From: Malachius bipustulatus
Taxonomy: Eukaryota > Arthropoda > Insecta > Coleoptera > Melyridae
Length of the DNA stretch: 64,000 nt
NCBI GenBank assembly: GCA_910589415.1
Contig: OU342632.1
Span: 14,387,507-14,451,506 of the forward strand
Reading direction: 5' to 3'
Under the pieces are notes generated by a model. The model saw only the letters and a list, made by a program, of their open reading frames with translations. It made no database searches and had not been told where the DNA came from. This document shows, one piece after another, positions 33,180 through 47,900 of this stretch. Numbering within the stretch: position 1 is the stretch's first letter; each line of letters begins with the position of its first letter. Position numbers and translations under genes: made by a program.

Positions 33180-35339
33180 TATTTATGAAACTGTCTTACT
33201 GAATGAAAATTAGATTAATCTTACCTTGGAAGAAAATCAGAGAGATGGGTTTAAACTGACAGAGGATGGATTAGTACCTACCACTCCTATCACATTTATT
33301 TTTACATGACTTATTTTGCACTATAATTATACCGGATTATAATCTTTCAATTCAAAAGAATGTATATTAAATTGTAATAAAGATATTGGATGTTTGAAAC
33401 TATCGCAACTGCTCTATCAAATCGCACGTCTTACCCTTACGGAGGCTTAACGCGAAGTCGACATTCATCATTGACAAGCGCATATACAAGTGACTGACAA
33501 CAATGACAGTGCTGACAACGACAACTGCAAGAATTGATTGCAACACCGTTGCCAGATATTTTAGATATGGTCTTTGATCGCCAGTGCTATCTAAACACCG
33601 CTATATTTTTTATCCCATCTGCGCATTGGCCTAATATTTTGCATTTGGATATTTACCTATTAGATTCGTAACTAAACGACAAAAACCAATACAATTACTT
33701 AGATTTGTTGAATTTACCATCAATAAGTGGATAGATGAAAGTACATAATTATGATGTTCACACTGAAAACAACAAGCATAGGTCATAATAACTCATAAGA
33801 TCAAGATAAAATAATTTTAAAAATAATTATTGATGATAAAAAAAGAACGTCAAACTGAATGCCATTGTCAATTTAAAAATTTTCTGAAATGGGATTTTTT
33901 AATTTAACGTTACATTGCAAGTCTGTTACTCAGGATATTATTCGAAATACAAAGGTGTTAGCGGCTGTCGCTGTGATAGTAGCATTCCGTCTTGTGCTTA
34001 AGTTAAAAAAGACGAATAAAAATCAACAAAAACGGTTATTAGTAATAAAGTCCTGCATGGATTTTTTTCAATTTTTTTTTTACTTGGAATGCCTTTTATG
34101 TTAAAATTATTATCAACAATTATTATTAATTTATAACAAATGTTAAAATAAAAACTGCATATTATTAAATTGTGATTTATTTTGTAGATGACAAGCCAAT
34201 GACAGATTGACGTTTCATTCAATTGAATTGACATTTTAAATCAATGCTAGTTTACAGGTCCTGCCGCTTGGGCGATAGTAACTTCCGGTGCCAATTTTCA
34301 GTGGAAGCTGTACGAGTTATTAACGAGTATTGTTTGGTAACATGCAAAATCGGCCGTCTTTTTATTTACGACGAAAATTATTCTTTTTCAAATTTCAGAA
34401 TTTTTTTATTAGTTAGATAAAAAAAAATTGCGCAGAAAGTTTGTGCTTGCTGTAATACTTATTAGACAAATTAATTGAATTGAACTCCGTTATTATATTT
34501 TTCTGAAAAAAAAAATTTAAGAATTAGAATTAGAATTTATTTACTGTCTACATTTAGTAGGTTGCAATATATACACAGTATACAAATCAATCTTAGAAGA
34601 TAATAATAATAAAATTAATAAATACAAATATTATAAAATCAACCATAAATATGGAGATGAATGATGTGTAATTAAATTGTTTTACGATTTTCTGTCACCT
34701 CCTAAAATGACTGTAACATAATAGTATAAATTTATATACATAGTATAGATGTTAGATATTACAAGCATTTTTTTTAACTTAAAGATTCACAAGTTAGGTC
34801 CCAGTTCGCCTGATCCGTTTGCGCACTTTGTAGAGTTGTGAGTACTTTTTAACATTGATTATAAATGTCAATATTATAAATGTCTCTAATGTCAATAGAC
34901 GGTAGTTTTTCGATTTAAATAAGCCAATCATATATCGTTGCAGTGAACCAATCAGATTATTCAGATTTGAAGCTTTTTTATAAATCCAATCCAACTCCAA
35001 CAAGCAAGGAGCAAAAGCAAAAGAAGACAAGACGTTCCAACGGTTTTTCTGTCAAACTAAAAAACTTTAATTTATTGTTTAATTGTTTATTATCAGCTAA
35101 TCAGCTATCGGCATTTTATATTTTATCGGTTTCCTTATCCTTCCTTCCTTTTTGCTTCTTGCTTCCCGTGAGTGCCTTTTATTATTTAATTTATTATATT
35201 TATTGGACAAGTTTTATAGTTTTTAAGCTCCAAGTTTTTAATTGAATCTTGAATCGAAATTGGGCTGTTCTTGTTGTTCTTCAATTTTTAGTGTGTCGTG
35301 TGTGTACTGTGTAGTTACTGTGTGTTGATAGAGAGAAAG
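33180..35339. other. Intergenic, retrotransposon 5' flank and chromokinesin promoter region
   Basis: 33180-33550 probably contains the retrotransposon's 5' UTR. A dispersed repeat at about 34525-34640 matches 57405-57525 closely (shared 'ctgtctacatttagtaggtt' and the AT-rich tail). The chromokinesin's non-coding first exon probably ends at 35339, where 'gagaaag' is followed by a strong GTATGT donor. No other gene is supported. Confidence 0.5.
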
Positions 35340-35541
35340 GTATGTTCCTGTTTAAGTATTACTTTATAATTTACCATCATTACCATGTGCAGTTTTATAG
35401 AATGCTATTATAGTTAGTAGTGTAATATGTATTTTAAAACATTTTTAAATAATTATATTTTTTTAAATATACCTACCTATACTAATGTAGGTAGGTATAG
35501 TGAAGCCTCGGTTATCCGAGTCCCGGTGTTTCGAGATTTGC

Positions 35542-35724
35542 GATTGACACTCTTGAGTTCCCTTACACTAGTTTCCTCCACTAAGTCAGGTCATTGGCCA
35601 TGTTAGGTATTTTTTCCCCCTGAAATTGCCGAAAAGGCCGTAAATTTTAAAGAAATTTTAAGGAAAAAAAAAACCTGACCTGACTTAGGGGCTAGTGGGG
35701 AGGGGGGAACTCAGGGTGTCAATC
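35542..35724. repeat. Small inverted-repeat element in the chromokinesin 5' intron
   Basis: 35542-35593 is the inverted copy of 35676-35724; both arms contain 'gattgacac', 'gagttccc' and 'ctaagtcaggtca'. The central spacer is about 80 bp. It looks like a short MITE within the intron upstream of the start codon. Confidence 0.75.
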
Positions 35725-35948
35725 AGCAACCTTACCGGTTCAGTTTATTCGAACTATATTGCCTTTCCTGTTGAAGTTATGTATGTTCCCAGAGTGCGTA
35801 TGTATGTATGTAATGTAGGCACATTGTACACGCACTTACATATAGGTACCCACATATAGTCCCATTTACGTTGGACTGTTAACAAGACTTCACCGTTAGT
35901 AAATTTATTGACAACCCTAAATTGATAATAAATTAAATTGTGTTTCAG

Positions 35949-38900
35949 ATGACTGATGATAGTTCAGTGCAGGTTGCTGTCAGAATAAGACCTCTTGTAG
36001 ATAGTGAAATTTCAAGGGGCTGTCAAGATATTTTAGAAGTCTATCCTGAATTAGAGCAAATTCGCATTAAAAATAGTGACAAAGCTTTCACCTATAATTA
36101 CGTCTTGGACTCAAAATCGACACAGGAGGAGCTTTACAACCGTTGCAGTTCAAATTTAATTGGCAACTTATTTAAGGGCTACAATGTCACAATTTTGGCA
36201 TATGGACAGACTGGATCTGGTAAGAAATAAAATAAAATTTGGTAAAACATAGTTACTTAAGTCTTAAACTTTGGTCATTGTGTAGATAAACGGCCAGTCG
36301 CACTTCATGCAGGTATACCATATACCTACACACTTCGAAGTAGTATGGGTCTCTAGCAGTATCATGGCACTAGTGAAAGTCAATGGAAATTGGTAACAAG
36401 GGAGATATTTAGTTTGTGATAACTGTAATTACCATTGGGACAGCCCATTAATTATTTGATGATTTTTGGAAGCTTTTCCTTGCCCTTCTCGAATGGCTCA
36501 TTAGTTTATGACCGACCTCAATAAGGACCGGTGCCGGTGATACAAAGAAATTGTTCGCTGGTGCGCCCACCCACCACCCCTATTTATTCTATGGTACCCT
36601 CGATGGTACCCTTAGAAACTAAAGATCATTTCCACAAAAAATTAACTACAAATTATGAAACCAGGATGAAAACTAATTGTAACAGTGTAAAAATTGTAAT
36701 GAAGTGCGGCTGGGCGCTTATCTACAATCTATTGTCTGTACACTGAGAGTTGTCTGTTGTGATAACTAAGGATACATCATCTCGTTATGTTTCTTACTCC
36801 TTCTATTGCATTGCATAGTCAATCGAGTTAAAATGGGACGTATTGTCAGAAATACGTTTGAATCCTCAGCAATTCTAAAAAGATGAGCGAGAGTGAGACG
36901 GAAGTATCGACTCGCGTCTTGATACGATATTACAATAAGATTGTCGTCCAGCTGATCGGCTACTTGTCAGTGTGTCAGTGGCAGCGCTAAATATACTAAT
37001 GAAGTTTGTGTTGTGATTTGAAACGTTTTTAATACGAAATTAGCAGAATTACCTGTGATACTGTACGGTGTGATAAACTATAAGTAACTTATTAATTGCG
37101 CGAATGCCTAAAAATCTATTTCCTTGTTTTGCCTGGGAAACGATTGAACTCCCTAGTACGTGGTCTTGTGGTTAAATTGCTGGAATATTTTACTTGAAGA
37201 ATAAAAAAACGGAGGTGTTATTCTTTCTTTTAAACGGCAACCAGCAGGTAGGTGACATGATATTTCTATCATGATGATAACAATAATTATTATCATTCTT
37301 ATTTACTTGCATTATATTATATATATTTGTTATCAAAAAGTTGCAAGGCTCTACTTCGTCAATAACTTGTCGAAATAATATATTTGTAGGATATCCATTA
37401 TTCCTCAACACACGCCACTGACACGAACTGCGATACCACATCTGGTTCGACTTAGAAATAAGTGTACGAATCAAATCGAATTAAATTAAATTGTTTAGTC
37501 AGAATCAGTGTGGCATGACAACGGACAACACTCAGTGGACAGATAGTACCTACATAATTACCAGAATTTATTTAGATACTTCTAGTTTTACTTTATGAAA
37601 GTTGTGTCTTTGGGTTAATACTTGAATGACCACTTTGATTGAATGATGCCGCCATTTTTGCTCTCTCTCCAAATTGAGACTTAAAATTTGGGATAATATT
37701 CTTCGTTATCTCGTGTATCTTGAGGCAAGACCATACTTTCCATTGATTATTGATTGAGTGTAGAATTATCTGTATAAATATAAAATTTCATGGAGAAATA
37801 AATCTCACTTAGAAATGCCTTCTTTCGAGAAAATTATAACCAATGGGACACCCTGATACTTGAATAATTTTATGAAATACTTAAAAATAATTTCTAGCAA
37901 AAATGACCCCCAAAATTAGGGAATCTGTACATTCGGGAAGCTTTTGAATGTTAAAAGGTGGCAAACAGTCATTTGCTTATCACTTATCAGACCTTCTTTT
38001 CTTTAATTAATAAATATTTATTTATTATTCATTATACAGGTGTCCCAATATTCCATGGACATGGAGCAACCACAGATTACTGATGTAAAAAAAAGTCGCT
38101 CGGACCAAACTTATCTCTATACCAAAATGCTTAGAGTGAACTCACGGTTAGTTCTTTAGACTGACCACACGGAGATCCGTGTTAATTATTGGCTTAAGAC
38201 AGGCCTACTTCCATTCATCCAGCAGCATCCTTCCGGATACTCCAGATGCAGCACACTGATGAGCTCCAGTAGAGCGAAACAGCGTCTGTGCTTGTTCTGG
38301 TACTCTGGCTGGCTCTGCTGTTGGATGTGGAAGCTCCCTACGTTGGAGTTTCGGGCACTGCTATCATGACAACTGTTAGGGCGATGGAGGAATTCTCCGA
38401 CCCCATCTAATAGGCTAGTAATTGCACTTTATGTGCTTTATACTTATACTCAATCGACCTACCTTCATTATTTTATTTATTTATTAATTAATTATTGTTG
38501 AGTATACTTGCCTTATTTCTCTTCTTTTCTTTGTCAAATTATAGAGTTTATTATAATATAGCAGTATAATTATTATTATGTTGTAATAAATGCTGTTTCC
38601 AAACATTCAATGCTCGTTTCAATGTTATTGTAGGCTTTTAGGTTTCCTGGTCAAGCTATTTTTACTAACAAATCAATCTTAGAAGTATTTTTGTAGCATT
38701 TTCAGTACATAAAAAAAAGCAAAAAACCCGATTCTTTTTGCTTTGGAAACTACCTGTGATAAAAACCAATATTTACGATCAAGTAATAATTGCCTTATTG
38801 TCTTTACAGCTTTACTCTTTTACTTTAAATGTTCCTCAGATGTACTCAGATGAAACTAAGTCGATTTAAGTCAACTTATCTCAGTACAGTTGCTTGGTTA

Positions 38901-41900
38901 GTCACTACTAGATCCAATTAAAGTGTCAATTCTGAAATTATTGTTTTTTATACTAGAAAACTTAAATCTCTGAAGCCAAATCTCAATTCAATTCAATTTA
39001 CATTTCAAATGCGATTTTGAATGTTCAGGGATATCCATTAAAACACTTAACAATAATTGTACCTATTTTATAACAGGCAAAACATTCTCGATGGGAACAT
39101 GTTACAAAGGTGAAGATGAAATGGGTGTAATACCAAGAGCTGTGTTTCACATTTTTGAGACGATGAGGGACTATTTTTCTTACGATTTTACACTAACGGT
39201 GTCATTTATGGAACTATATCAGGAAAGTCTGTATGATCTATTATCAAATAAACCTCGAGAACAAAGTCAGCTGGACATACGTGAGGATGCTTCAAAAGGT
39301 AAGTGAGCATTACATCAATAATAATTGGTACTTATTTTCAATTCAGTTCTGAAGAATTACAGACCAGTGTCTGTCTTGAGCAACTATTGCGAAGACCTTT
39401 GAGATGGCGTTGCACACCATTATTTTTCCTCGGGTAAAGGGATTTGATTTCCCCTCGTCAACACAACACGGCTTTTTTGAAGGCCGTTCTATAGTCACAA
39501 ATTTAACATTTAACATGACTCATTATATTTCGAACTGCATTGGATAAACAGAGACAGGTGGATGTGGTGTACACCGACTTCTCAAAGGCTTTTGATCGTT
39601 TAGATCATCAAGTTGTTCTACATCTTGATACATTTCAGATTACATTTTTGTTGGGACAAGGTACCACCTTGAATAATTATGCCACAAGGGCCCTTTTTTG
39701 TATTCCCAAGCTGCGATTTTATATGTCTTTATTGTTTATAACAACAGGGTATAATTAATAACTGAAAATATTGAGGGGGTGACCCCTTGTAAAAAAATAA
39801 GATGGGTCTTTCATATAAAAAATTATTGGAGCATCCCCTGCTAAGCTAAGATATAGCTCCTTACAGGGGGCACCAAAAGCAGTTTTTAAATTATTTTTCT
39901 TTAATAATATAATGTAGATACCAAGAAAGTTACAAAAATAAAATTAAACACACATTATCTGCCATCGAAAAGGCACTCAATAAATATTTTATTAGTTTTC
40001 CACCATAGTTGTAAGGGATGGAAAGAGCCACCCCTAAAATCGGTTTTGTACGTAGTTTTTTTATAGGTATCTTACCAATTAAATATTAATTTCCATGATA
40101 TAAGAATCATGCCATGTATGTATGTACTTCTAATTAAATTAGTTTTTTTCAGAAATATGTAATTTTACAAAAAAACTATAAGAGACATTTTTTGTTTAGA
40201 ATTAATCAGACTATCTGAAATTAATTTTTAATTGATACAATACGTATAGAAAAAAAACAAGTCTTAGGGGTGGCTCTTTCCATTCCTTACAACGATCATA
40301 GTGATAAACCAAAAAACTTTTTATTGGCTCTTTTTTAATAGCAGATAATTTGTATTTAATTTTATTTTTGTAACTTTTTTGTACTAAGGAAAATAATAAA
40401 AAAACTGCTTTTTTGGTGTTCCTTTAAGGAGCTGTTTCCTAACATAGGGGGTGCTCAAATGAATTTTTTTTATTCAAAAGACTCGTCTTATTTTTCAACA
40501 AGGTTTTTTTTATTGCAGTAAGTAACTGAGATTTCAGTAAGTAACTGAGATTTAAAAATTCACTCTAGTTTTTTAGATTCATTTACAGGGGTTATTTGAT
40601 TAACAAAAAGAGTATTGAGTGAAAAGTTTTAGTATGGAAGTATGAACCCCCTATGCATAATTTTTTTTTATCCACAGGTATTGTCTTGCAAGGCCTTACC
40701 AATGTTACGGTTAAAACTCCAGATGAGATCCTCGCATGTTTGACCAAGGGGTCACAAGGGCGAGCGACCGGAGCAACAAACATGAATGCTCAAAGCTCTA
40801 GGAGTCATGCGATTTTTATTATAAATATCACAATGCATAACAGAAATGACTTGTAAGATTTGTCATTTTTTTTATTTTTCTTGTTATATTTCTAAAGATA
40901 TAACTTTTAGGAGTGACAGGAAATCGGCCAAATTCACGTTGGTCGATTTAGCCGGATCAGAGAGGTCCAAAAAAACAGGAGCTGTCGGTGTTACCTTCAA
41001 AGAAGGAGTCAACATTAATAAAGGCCTTCTTGTCCTTGGAAATGTCATTTCAGCATTGGGTGATGAGAAACAACAACATGGCTTCATACCCTACAGAGAC
41101 AGTAACTTAACAAGGCTGTTGAAAGGTGAAGTATTAATCAATTATTATTTAACTTGGTTGGTAAAATAATTGTTTTGTAGATTCTCTAGGGGGAAATAGT
41201 TTTACACTAATGATCGCTTGCGTGAGTCCCGCTGACTTCAATGTAGAAGAGACTATATCAACCCTCAGATATGCCGACCGCGCAAGAAAAATCAGAAATA
41301 AACCAGTGATAAACCAAGATTCTAAAGCCGCAGAAATAATAGAATTGAAAAAAACTATTCAACAATTAAAATTGCAAATTCTTGGACAAGGTTGTTTTAT
41401 TCATATTAAGTTAATTAATTTATGTAATGTTGTTTATATTTTAGACACAGGGAACTCTTCATTATGTTCGGATGAAATTAATTCAATTAAAAAAGAAAAC
41501 ACTGAACAAAAAGAGAAAATACGTCAGCTCACATTCCAGTTATCATCTGTCCTTAACGACAACACTGGCCTTTTAGAAAAAATGTTGTTACTGCAAAGCG
41601 CGAATGAAAATTTGAAAAATCGAATCACCGATTTAAAGGATGATTATGAGACAACATATAATAACCTTAGCTTGGCCTTGGAAAACCCAGATCAAATTAA
41701 GGCTAACTTAGATAAATTAGAGGCAATTAAGAAAAAAATATTTGATATAGACTCTGAGCAAAAGGAAACCGAAAATGAGGTACGTAAACATGAGTCCACG
41801 TTCACAATTCGCCATCATTCGGGTAAAGGAAAAGACGAACCATCCGAAGAAGCTGAAATCACTGAGAAACAAGCATTCTTCACCAATAAGCAAATGGCCC

Positions 41901-44900
41901 TTAAATCTGAATTAGAAACTATAACCGCTCGACTAGCCATGAAGGAATCTCTCGCTTCACAGTTACAATCAAACGTTCAACAAATGGCTAACTTAACTCT
42001 AATGAGAGAGACCGAAGATAAAATCTCTCAACTTGAACAGGAAAAGAATGAACTTCTTCAACAGCTCCGAAACGCCCACAAAGAACCTTCACCCAAAATA
42101 TCAGAACAGCGACGGAAACGTGTCCAAGAACTGGAAACTGAACTGCAGTCCTTAAAGAAGAAGATTCAAGAGCAATCGAAACTAATCAAGTTGAAGGAGA
42201 AAGACGAAATGAATATTAAACGTCTCAACAGTGAAATCCTCTCTATGAAACAAGAGAAAGTGAAATTAATAAGGAACATGAGAGAAGAATCGGACAGATT
42301 CCGGGTATGGAAACAACAAAGGGAAAGGGAGCTGGCTAAACTGAAGCAGGCGGACATTAAAAAACAGAATCAGATACAAAAGATGGAGGTGATGCATACG
42401 AAACAGCAGAACGTACTTAAAAGGAAAGTTGAGGAATTTGCAGCACTTAATAAGCGGTTGAATAACACTTTGCATCAAAGGAAACTGGTTCAAGAACAAC
42501 GATTAGGTGGAAAAACTGAAAAAATCGGTGACTGGGTAGGTTGATAATTTTACAGTTGTGGCTGTAAAGTAATGTGGTACCTTTTTTAGCTTAAGCACGA
42601 AGTTGAAGTGTGTTCAAATATAATTGAAGTTGAAAATGCTCTGAGTGATTTACTAGAAGACCGGGCAATGCTCCAACAACAACTGGATATACTTCGGCAG
42701 GACCCGAAGAACTGTGATGAGAAGCAACTAAAGACCCTAAAAGAAGAAATTGAAATTCGATCTTTACAAATACAGGATTCGCAACAAAAAATATTAGATT
42801 TCAGTGAAGGTACATTTTGTGTAGATAATATTTAATAATAACCTACCTAAATGAATATTTTTAGATTCAAACAAAGCACGAACTCGTTGGGAAAATATCC
42901 AGTCAATGGCCGAAGCAAAAATTGCTTTAAAAACCTTGTGGCAAATGATTGCAGATATTAAAAAGAGTGAAGTTTTGTCACTTAGTAAGAATAGTGAAAT
43001 TTCATCACGTCTAGAAGATGTAAGTGTTAAAATAAAAATAATCCAAACAAGTTATTCAAATATGTTTTTCATTTTCTTAGCTGAACAATCAAGTGGAAAA
43101 ATTGTCATGCGAAAACAATCTGCTAATTGAAAAGCATGCTCAGGAAATTTCCTGTTTGGAAAAAGATTATGGCGAGAAAGTTTGTTTGCTTTTAAAACGA
43201 CTGGAAGGAAAAGGTAAGTACATACTTTGAGATCTAGTCTGATAGAATGTATTATGAAGATCGTTCTTATTTTTTATTTTATTTTATGGGATGGGTAAAT
43301 ACAGGGTTTGACTGAAAAATTACGTCTCTTGTCATGTCAAGTCTCTCAAAAATAAAGTAACTGAAAAAAACGAAATATGATGTAACTTTCAATGAGAGAA
43401 AATTTTCCTTTTGTGTGTGAAATTTATTTTGGAGAAATTGTCTTTTAGTTCATCCTCGTATTTTATTTCATTTATTGGCAACAAAACTCAAAATACCTAA
43501 TACAAATGTTTCAATTTTTGTGTATCTAAATAAGTGAGAATTTTTTTTTAAATTCCTCTTTTTTTCTCTTGACAACGGTTGCAGATACAAAGAAACTATA
43601 AGAGAACCAAAAGATTCTCAGTTCTTTCTTATTTTACAATCCACCAGCGGCATACTGCAAAAAAGTTCAGGGGTGAAAATGGAGCATGACCCCTGAAAAA
43701 ATATCTAGCTGTAGGTATTCCAAATTTGATCTAAATAGCTCAAAACTGCAAAAGCTATAAAGAAAAAACTAAAAAAAAAAAATCTTCAAATTTTAACACC
43801 CTGTAGAACACCTTGGGTAACAAAGCGTTTGTGGACCTATGTTTATATGAATATTTAGTCATGAAATAAGTCAAAGAATACCTATTTCTGTATGTACATG
43901 ATATTTAGGAACACACTGTATTATTTATGATTTCATCAAATAGGTACATTTTTAATTAAATTTTGGGCCAAATGGTCCACACGTGCGTTTTTTGGAAATA
44001 TTTCAATAACCGTTGCGAATTTCGAGATGCGGCTTGTGGCATTCAAAAGGGGATCAGAAAACTAAAAAAAAAGGAAAATAGGTGTCTGGAACCCGTCTAT
44101 CTAGAATAGCTTTGTTATAAATGTGGGCCAAGAAATCGCCCATTTCTGAGACACGATTTACAATTTCTAGAAAAAATGAAGAGAATGAAGATTTTGTCTT
44201 TGTGGAGGCTCAAGGAAGGGTTGATATAAATCTTTAATATTTTCCAATTTTTTTATAATCTCTGCAATTATTAGTTATATCTTCAAATTAGTATCGGTAC
44301 CAGGAATTTTAGCAACTGCTAAATGGTATTAGATGAATTAAGATTTTCTGGATTCAAATTATTGGCCATTTTTAAGGAGGCAGTTTGGGGGGGTTGTAAA
44401 ATTAAAAAAAATTCTTTATTTTCTCATCATTATGATAGGTAGAGTTAAGGGACTTTTTCATCTCAATTTTTTGAGGAAATGAAAACTTTTTTTTTGCTGA
44501 GATTGAGTTTGCAGGCGTTCTAAAGGAAAAATGATGGAACAGAAAAATTGAAATTGTTGTTTTGCACCAGAACCATGAGAGAGATGGGTGGTCAAGAAAA
44601 CCTTTATTGTAGGTTTTTGGATGCTCTTCCCGATTTCTTTCACATTTCCTCATTTTTGGGCCACTTGGTCACACTTACGAAGAACAAAAACCTGATTTTT
44701 AGAAAAAGCGATCTTTGAAATATATTATACTCCCCCTATTTGGGTCTTTCTGCGAGGTTATTTTTGGTCTCAATTATAAGTCCACACCCAGCTAACATGC
44801 AAAAATTTGGGTCTTCAAAAAAATAAAAATAAATACATCTGTTCACAGAATAGTGATAGAATTCTGGTAAAATGTAAAAAATAGATTTTTCAAGTTTCAA

Positions 44901-47900
44901 AAAATTTCGGCCACCACAAGACCGAGAATAAAATTTTATATGAATAAAATTTTGGTGCCCTCAAAAAGGGCACTTTTCAATCAAAATAATAAGTAGAATA
45001 ATCTCAATTAGATATATTTCCATTATAAAGGTCTAAGTCGTTATTGTTTATCTAAAGATTATAATTTACTAAAATACCCGTTAGTATGATCGGTGATTAG
45101 CAAAGGAAAATCTGGGAATATATTTAGCATTTGGTATTTGGAACAAAAAACATGGACATTTTTAAGTAGTAATACATAATTATAATGTTCTGAACATATT
45201 TTGTAGCCACCAATGATGACCTTGAGAAGATAATATTCTCAGAAAGAGAAGAAAACAAAAAATTGAAACAGGAGTGTGATTCGCTCAATGAGAAGTTATT
45301 GGAAATAATGGTATTTTTTCAAGGAAACTTACTTGTGTATGTGATGAAAATGATTTATATTTATTTGTAGGCTACTATTGAGCAGAAGCAATCTAATGCA
45401 AATGATGAGTTTAAGACTCCAGACAATATTATTAAGCGTAGTATTTTGAAAAAAAAGAAGACCGATAATTCATCTTATCCAGATGGAAAAGTAAGTGCAA
45501 TATTAAAACTAAAACTTATGGTCGGAATAACGTGCAGTAACTGACATTACTAAACAAGCAATTTTGGAGAAACGGCAAGCAGAAACTTAAGTTTGGAAGA
45601 AAATTTTCACTGACAGGGGGAAAACAGAAATGTTCCTCCAAACCCTAGTTTTTCTGCTTGCCGTTTCTCCTAAATTGCTTTTTTAGTAATGTCAGTTACT
45701 GCATGTTATTTCGGCCCTCAGTATAACTCATTTTAAGAAGAGAACCTGGTCCGCAAAATAACTTCTTTTTTTACTATCTGTTTAGTTTGAAAATAAAATG
45801 TGTTTCATAATTGCAGGAAAATGAACTCGACGTTAGTGATCATTTTGATATTGAGGATGACCCCGATAAAGACCCTGACTGGAGAAAAACTCCAATGGGA
45901 AAGCGTGTGTTTGAAGAAAGGCGAAAAATCAGAGTAGCGAAAAGTATATGTAAGTTTTTATATTCTGGAGTTGACTATAAATATATTACAAAAAAGTATA
46001 CAAATAAAAATGTTTCGAGATACTATTAGACTTCTTTTTCAGTAATGACTGATCATATGGGCATTAAGCGGTCACTAGAGGGAGGCTGCACATGCCAGAA
46101 GGGTTGCACCAAACGTTGTGGGTGCATTAAATCTTCAGTAAAATGTTCATCATCTTGCAAATGCCCACTGGAGTGTAAGAATAAGAGTAATGAAGAAGTG
46201 AGTATAGTATACAATTTATCAAACCATTTTATTGATAACAGTTTAAAGTGTATTGCTAATTTTTATGTTTAACAGGAGAATAACAGCAACAGCCACTCAG
46301 ACGGCGAAGAAGATATCAGCACTGAGATGAAAAAATCAATGTAAGTATGCCTGAGTCATAAATGCAAGTCAGCAAAAATATGATAATAACAAAAATCCTA
46401 CATGATATTATACTTAGTTTCTTTGCTGTTTACTTGTATAAATATTAAAACAAGATCAGATGTGGGGCATTGTAAGCCAAATCTGACGGCTTGAAAAATT
46501 TTTATTTTTATTTCCTCAATTTTTTGGCATTTTTTAGTACTCCTCCAGAGTACTTTTCTGGACTTTTTTCAAGGTAATCGCACAACTTTCTTAATAATGG
46601 TCAAAATTAAAGCTTTTTTGTTTTAAATTTTGGTTTTTAGATGGCCTTTACAGAAGAAAAACTGTTTTTGATTAAGATTTTTTGAGTTTGAAATTTTAAA
46701 TCGTGTTTATTTATTTTAAACTACCATCCTTTTAACAACTTTTAAGACCGGTCCGGTCGTGGGCCCTCCATAATAAGTTTTTTTTTCGATGTTTGAAAAA
46801 AATCTCTAAATCATTATAATAAATGTTGAGTCAATTTATAAACAATTATGTATAAAAAACGTTCTTATTTATTTTAATCACTTATTAAAAATTAAAAAGT
46901 ATTAAAAATAATTGAAAATAAGTAAAAAAAAGTGTATACAGGGACAAAAATCGGTACCTACTTATAATGATTTATAGAGAACTTTTTTTCTTAATTTTGA
47001 AAAATCAAAAAAAAAAAGATATGAGGGTCCACGACCGAACCAGTCTTGAAAGTTGTTAAAAGAATGATAGTTTGAAAAAAAAAACACGACTTTTAATGTC
47101 AAACTAAAAAATCTTGATCAAAACAGTTTAAATTTTTTTGTTTTTTTTTTTCTGTAAAGGCCATCTAAAAACAAAAATTTAATAACAAAAAAGCTTTAAT
47201 TTAGATCATTATTACAGTCTTTTTCTGTTGGTTTTCCTTTTTTGTCAATTGCTTTTCCTTATTTGTCATATGAGTTTCCCATTTATTAAACGTCAGTTTG
47301 ATTTTTCAATTCAAATTCCTCTTTTGTCAAATGAGATTCCTTTTATATCAAATGCTTTTCCAATGTTTATATTACTGTCACTGTACGTGAATAGGAAAAG
47401 CAATTGACATAAAGTGAAACTGAATTGACATAAATAGTTATTTACATTACAAGCTACGAAAGTTCACTTTTAGGTGTGAGGTGTATTTAAATACCCGAGG
47501 CGAAGCGTAGCGTAGCCTCGGGTATTTAAATACACCTCACACCTAAAAGTGAACTTTCGTAGCTTGTAATGTATTAAACTTTTCATTCTCCCCTTGCCAT
47601 ATTGAACCACGGATTAAGAAGAAATGAGTAAAATAATACGATTCAGTGATAACAATGGAATTATTATAAGGTGCCATGTTTTTAACAATACCATAGTAAC
47701 GATAGTTTTAAATTATTAATTTATGACACTGTCAAGTTTAAAACTCTGTACCGCTATAATTTCAGAATCTTTGATCGTAGTTTAGTTCAAAATGAATTTA
47801 ATTCAAGAAGCTGCAAATTCCAGTAAATCTTTCTGGAACATACAATAATAACTATTTGTATGTTCCAGAAAGATTTACTGGAATTTTTTATTGCAGTTTT

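Noticed and set aside
28053..33280. Possible target-site duplication of the retrotransposon ('gacgggttaaatctgaaag' near 28055 and 'gatgggtttaaactgacag' near 33246)
   Set aside because: The similarity is imperfect and the element's 5' end is not defined, so it may be coincidence.
36531..36746. 71-codon plus-strand ORF
   Set aside because: It lies inside a MITE with inverted ends at 36283-36726.
46045..46200. Cysteine-rich stretch as a transposon CxC tail like the one at 2.3 kb
   Set aside because: It is in phase with the upstream chromokinesin exons and fits the KIF4 cysteine-rich domain; resemblance to the 2.3 kb tail is only in the CxC pattern.
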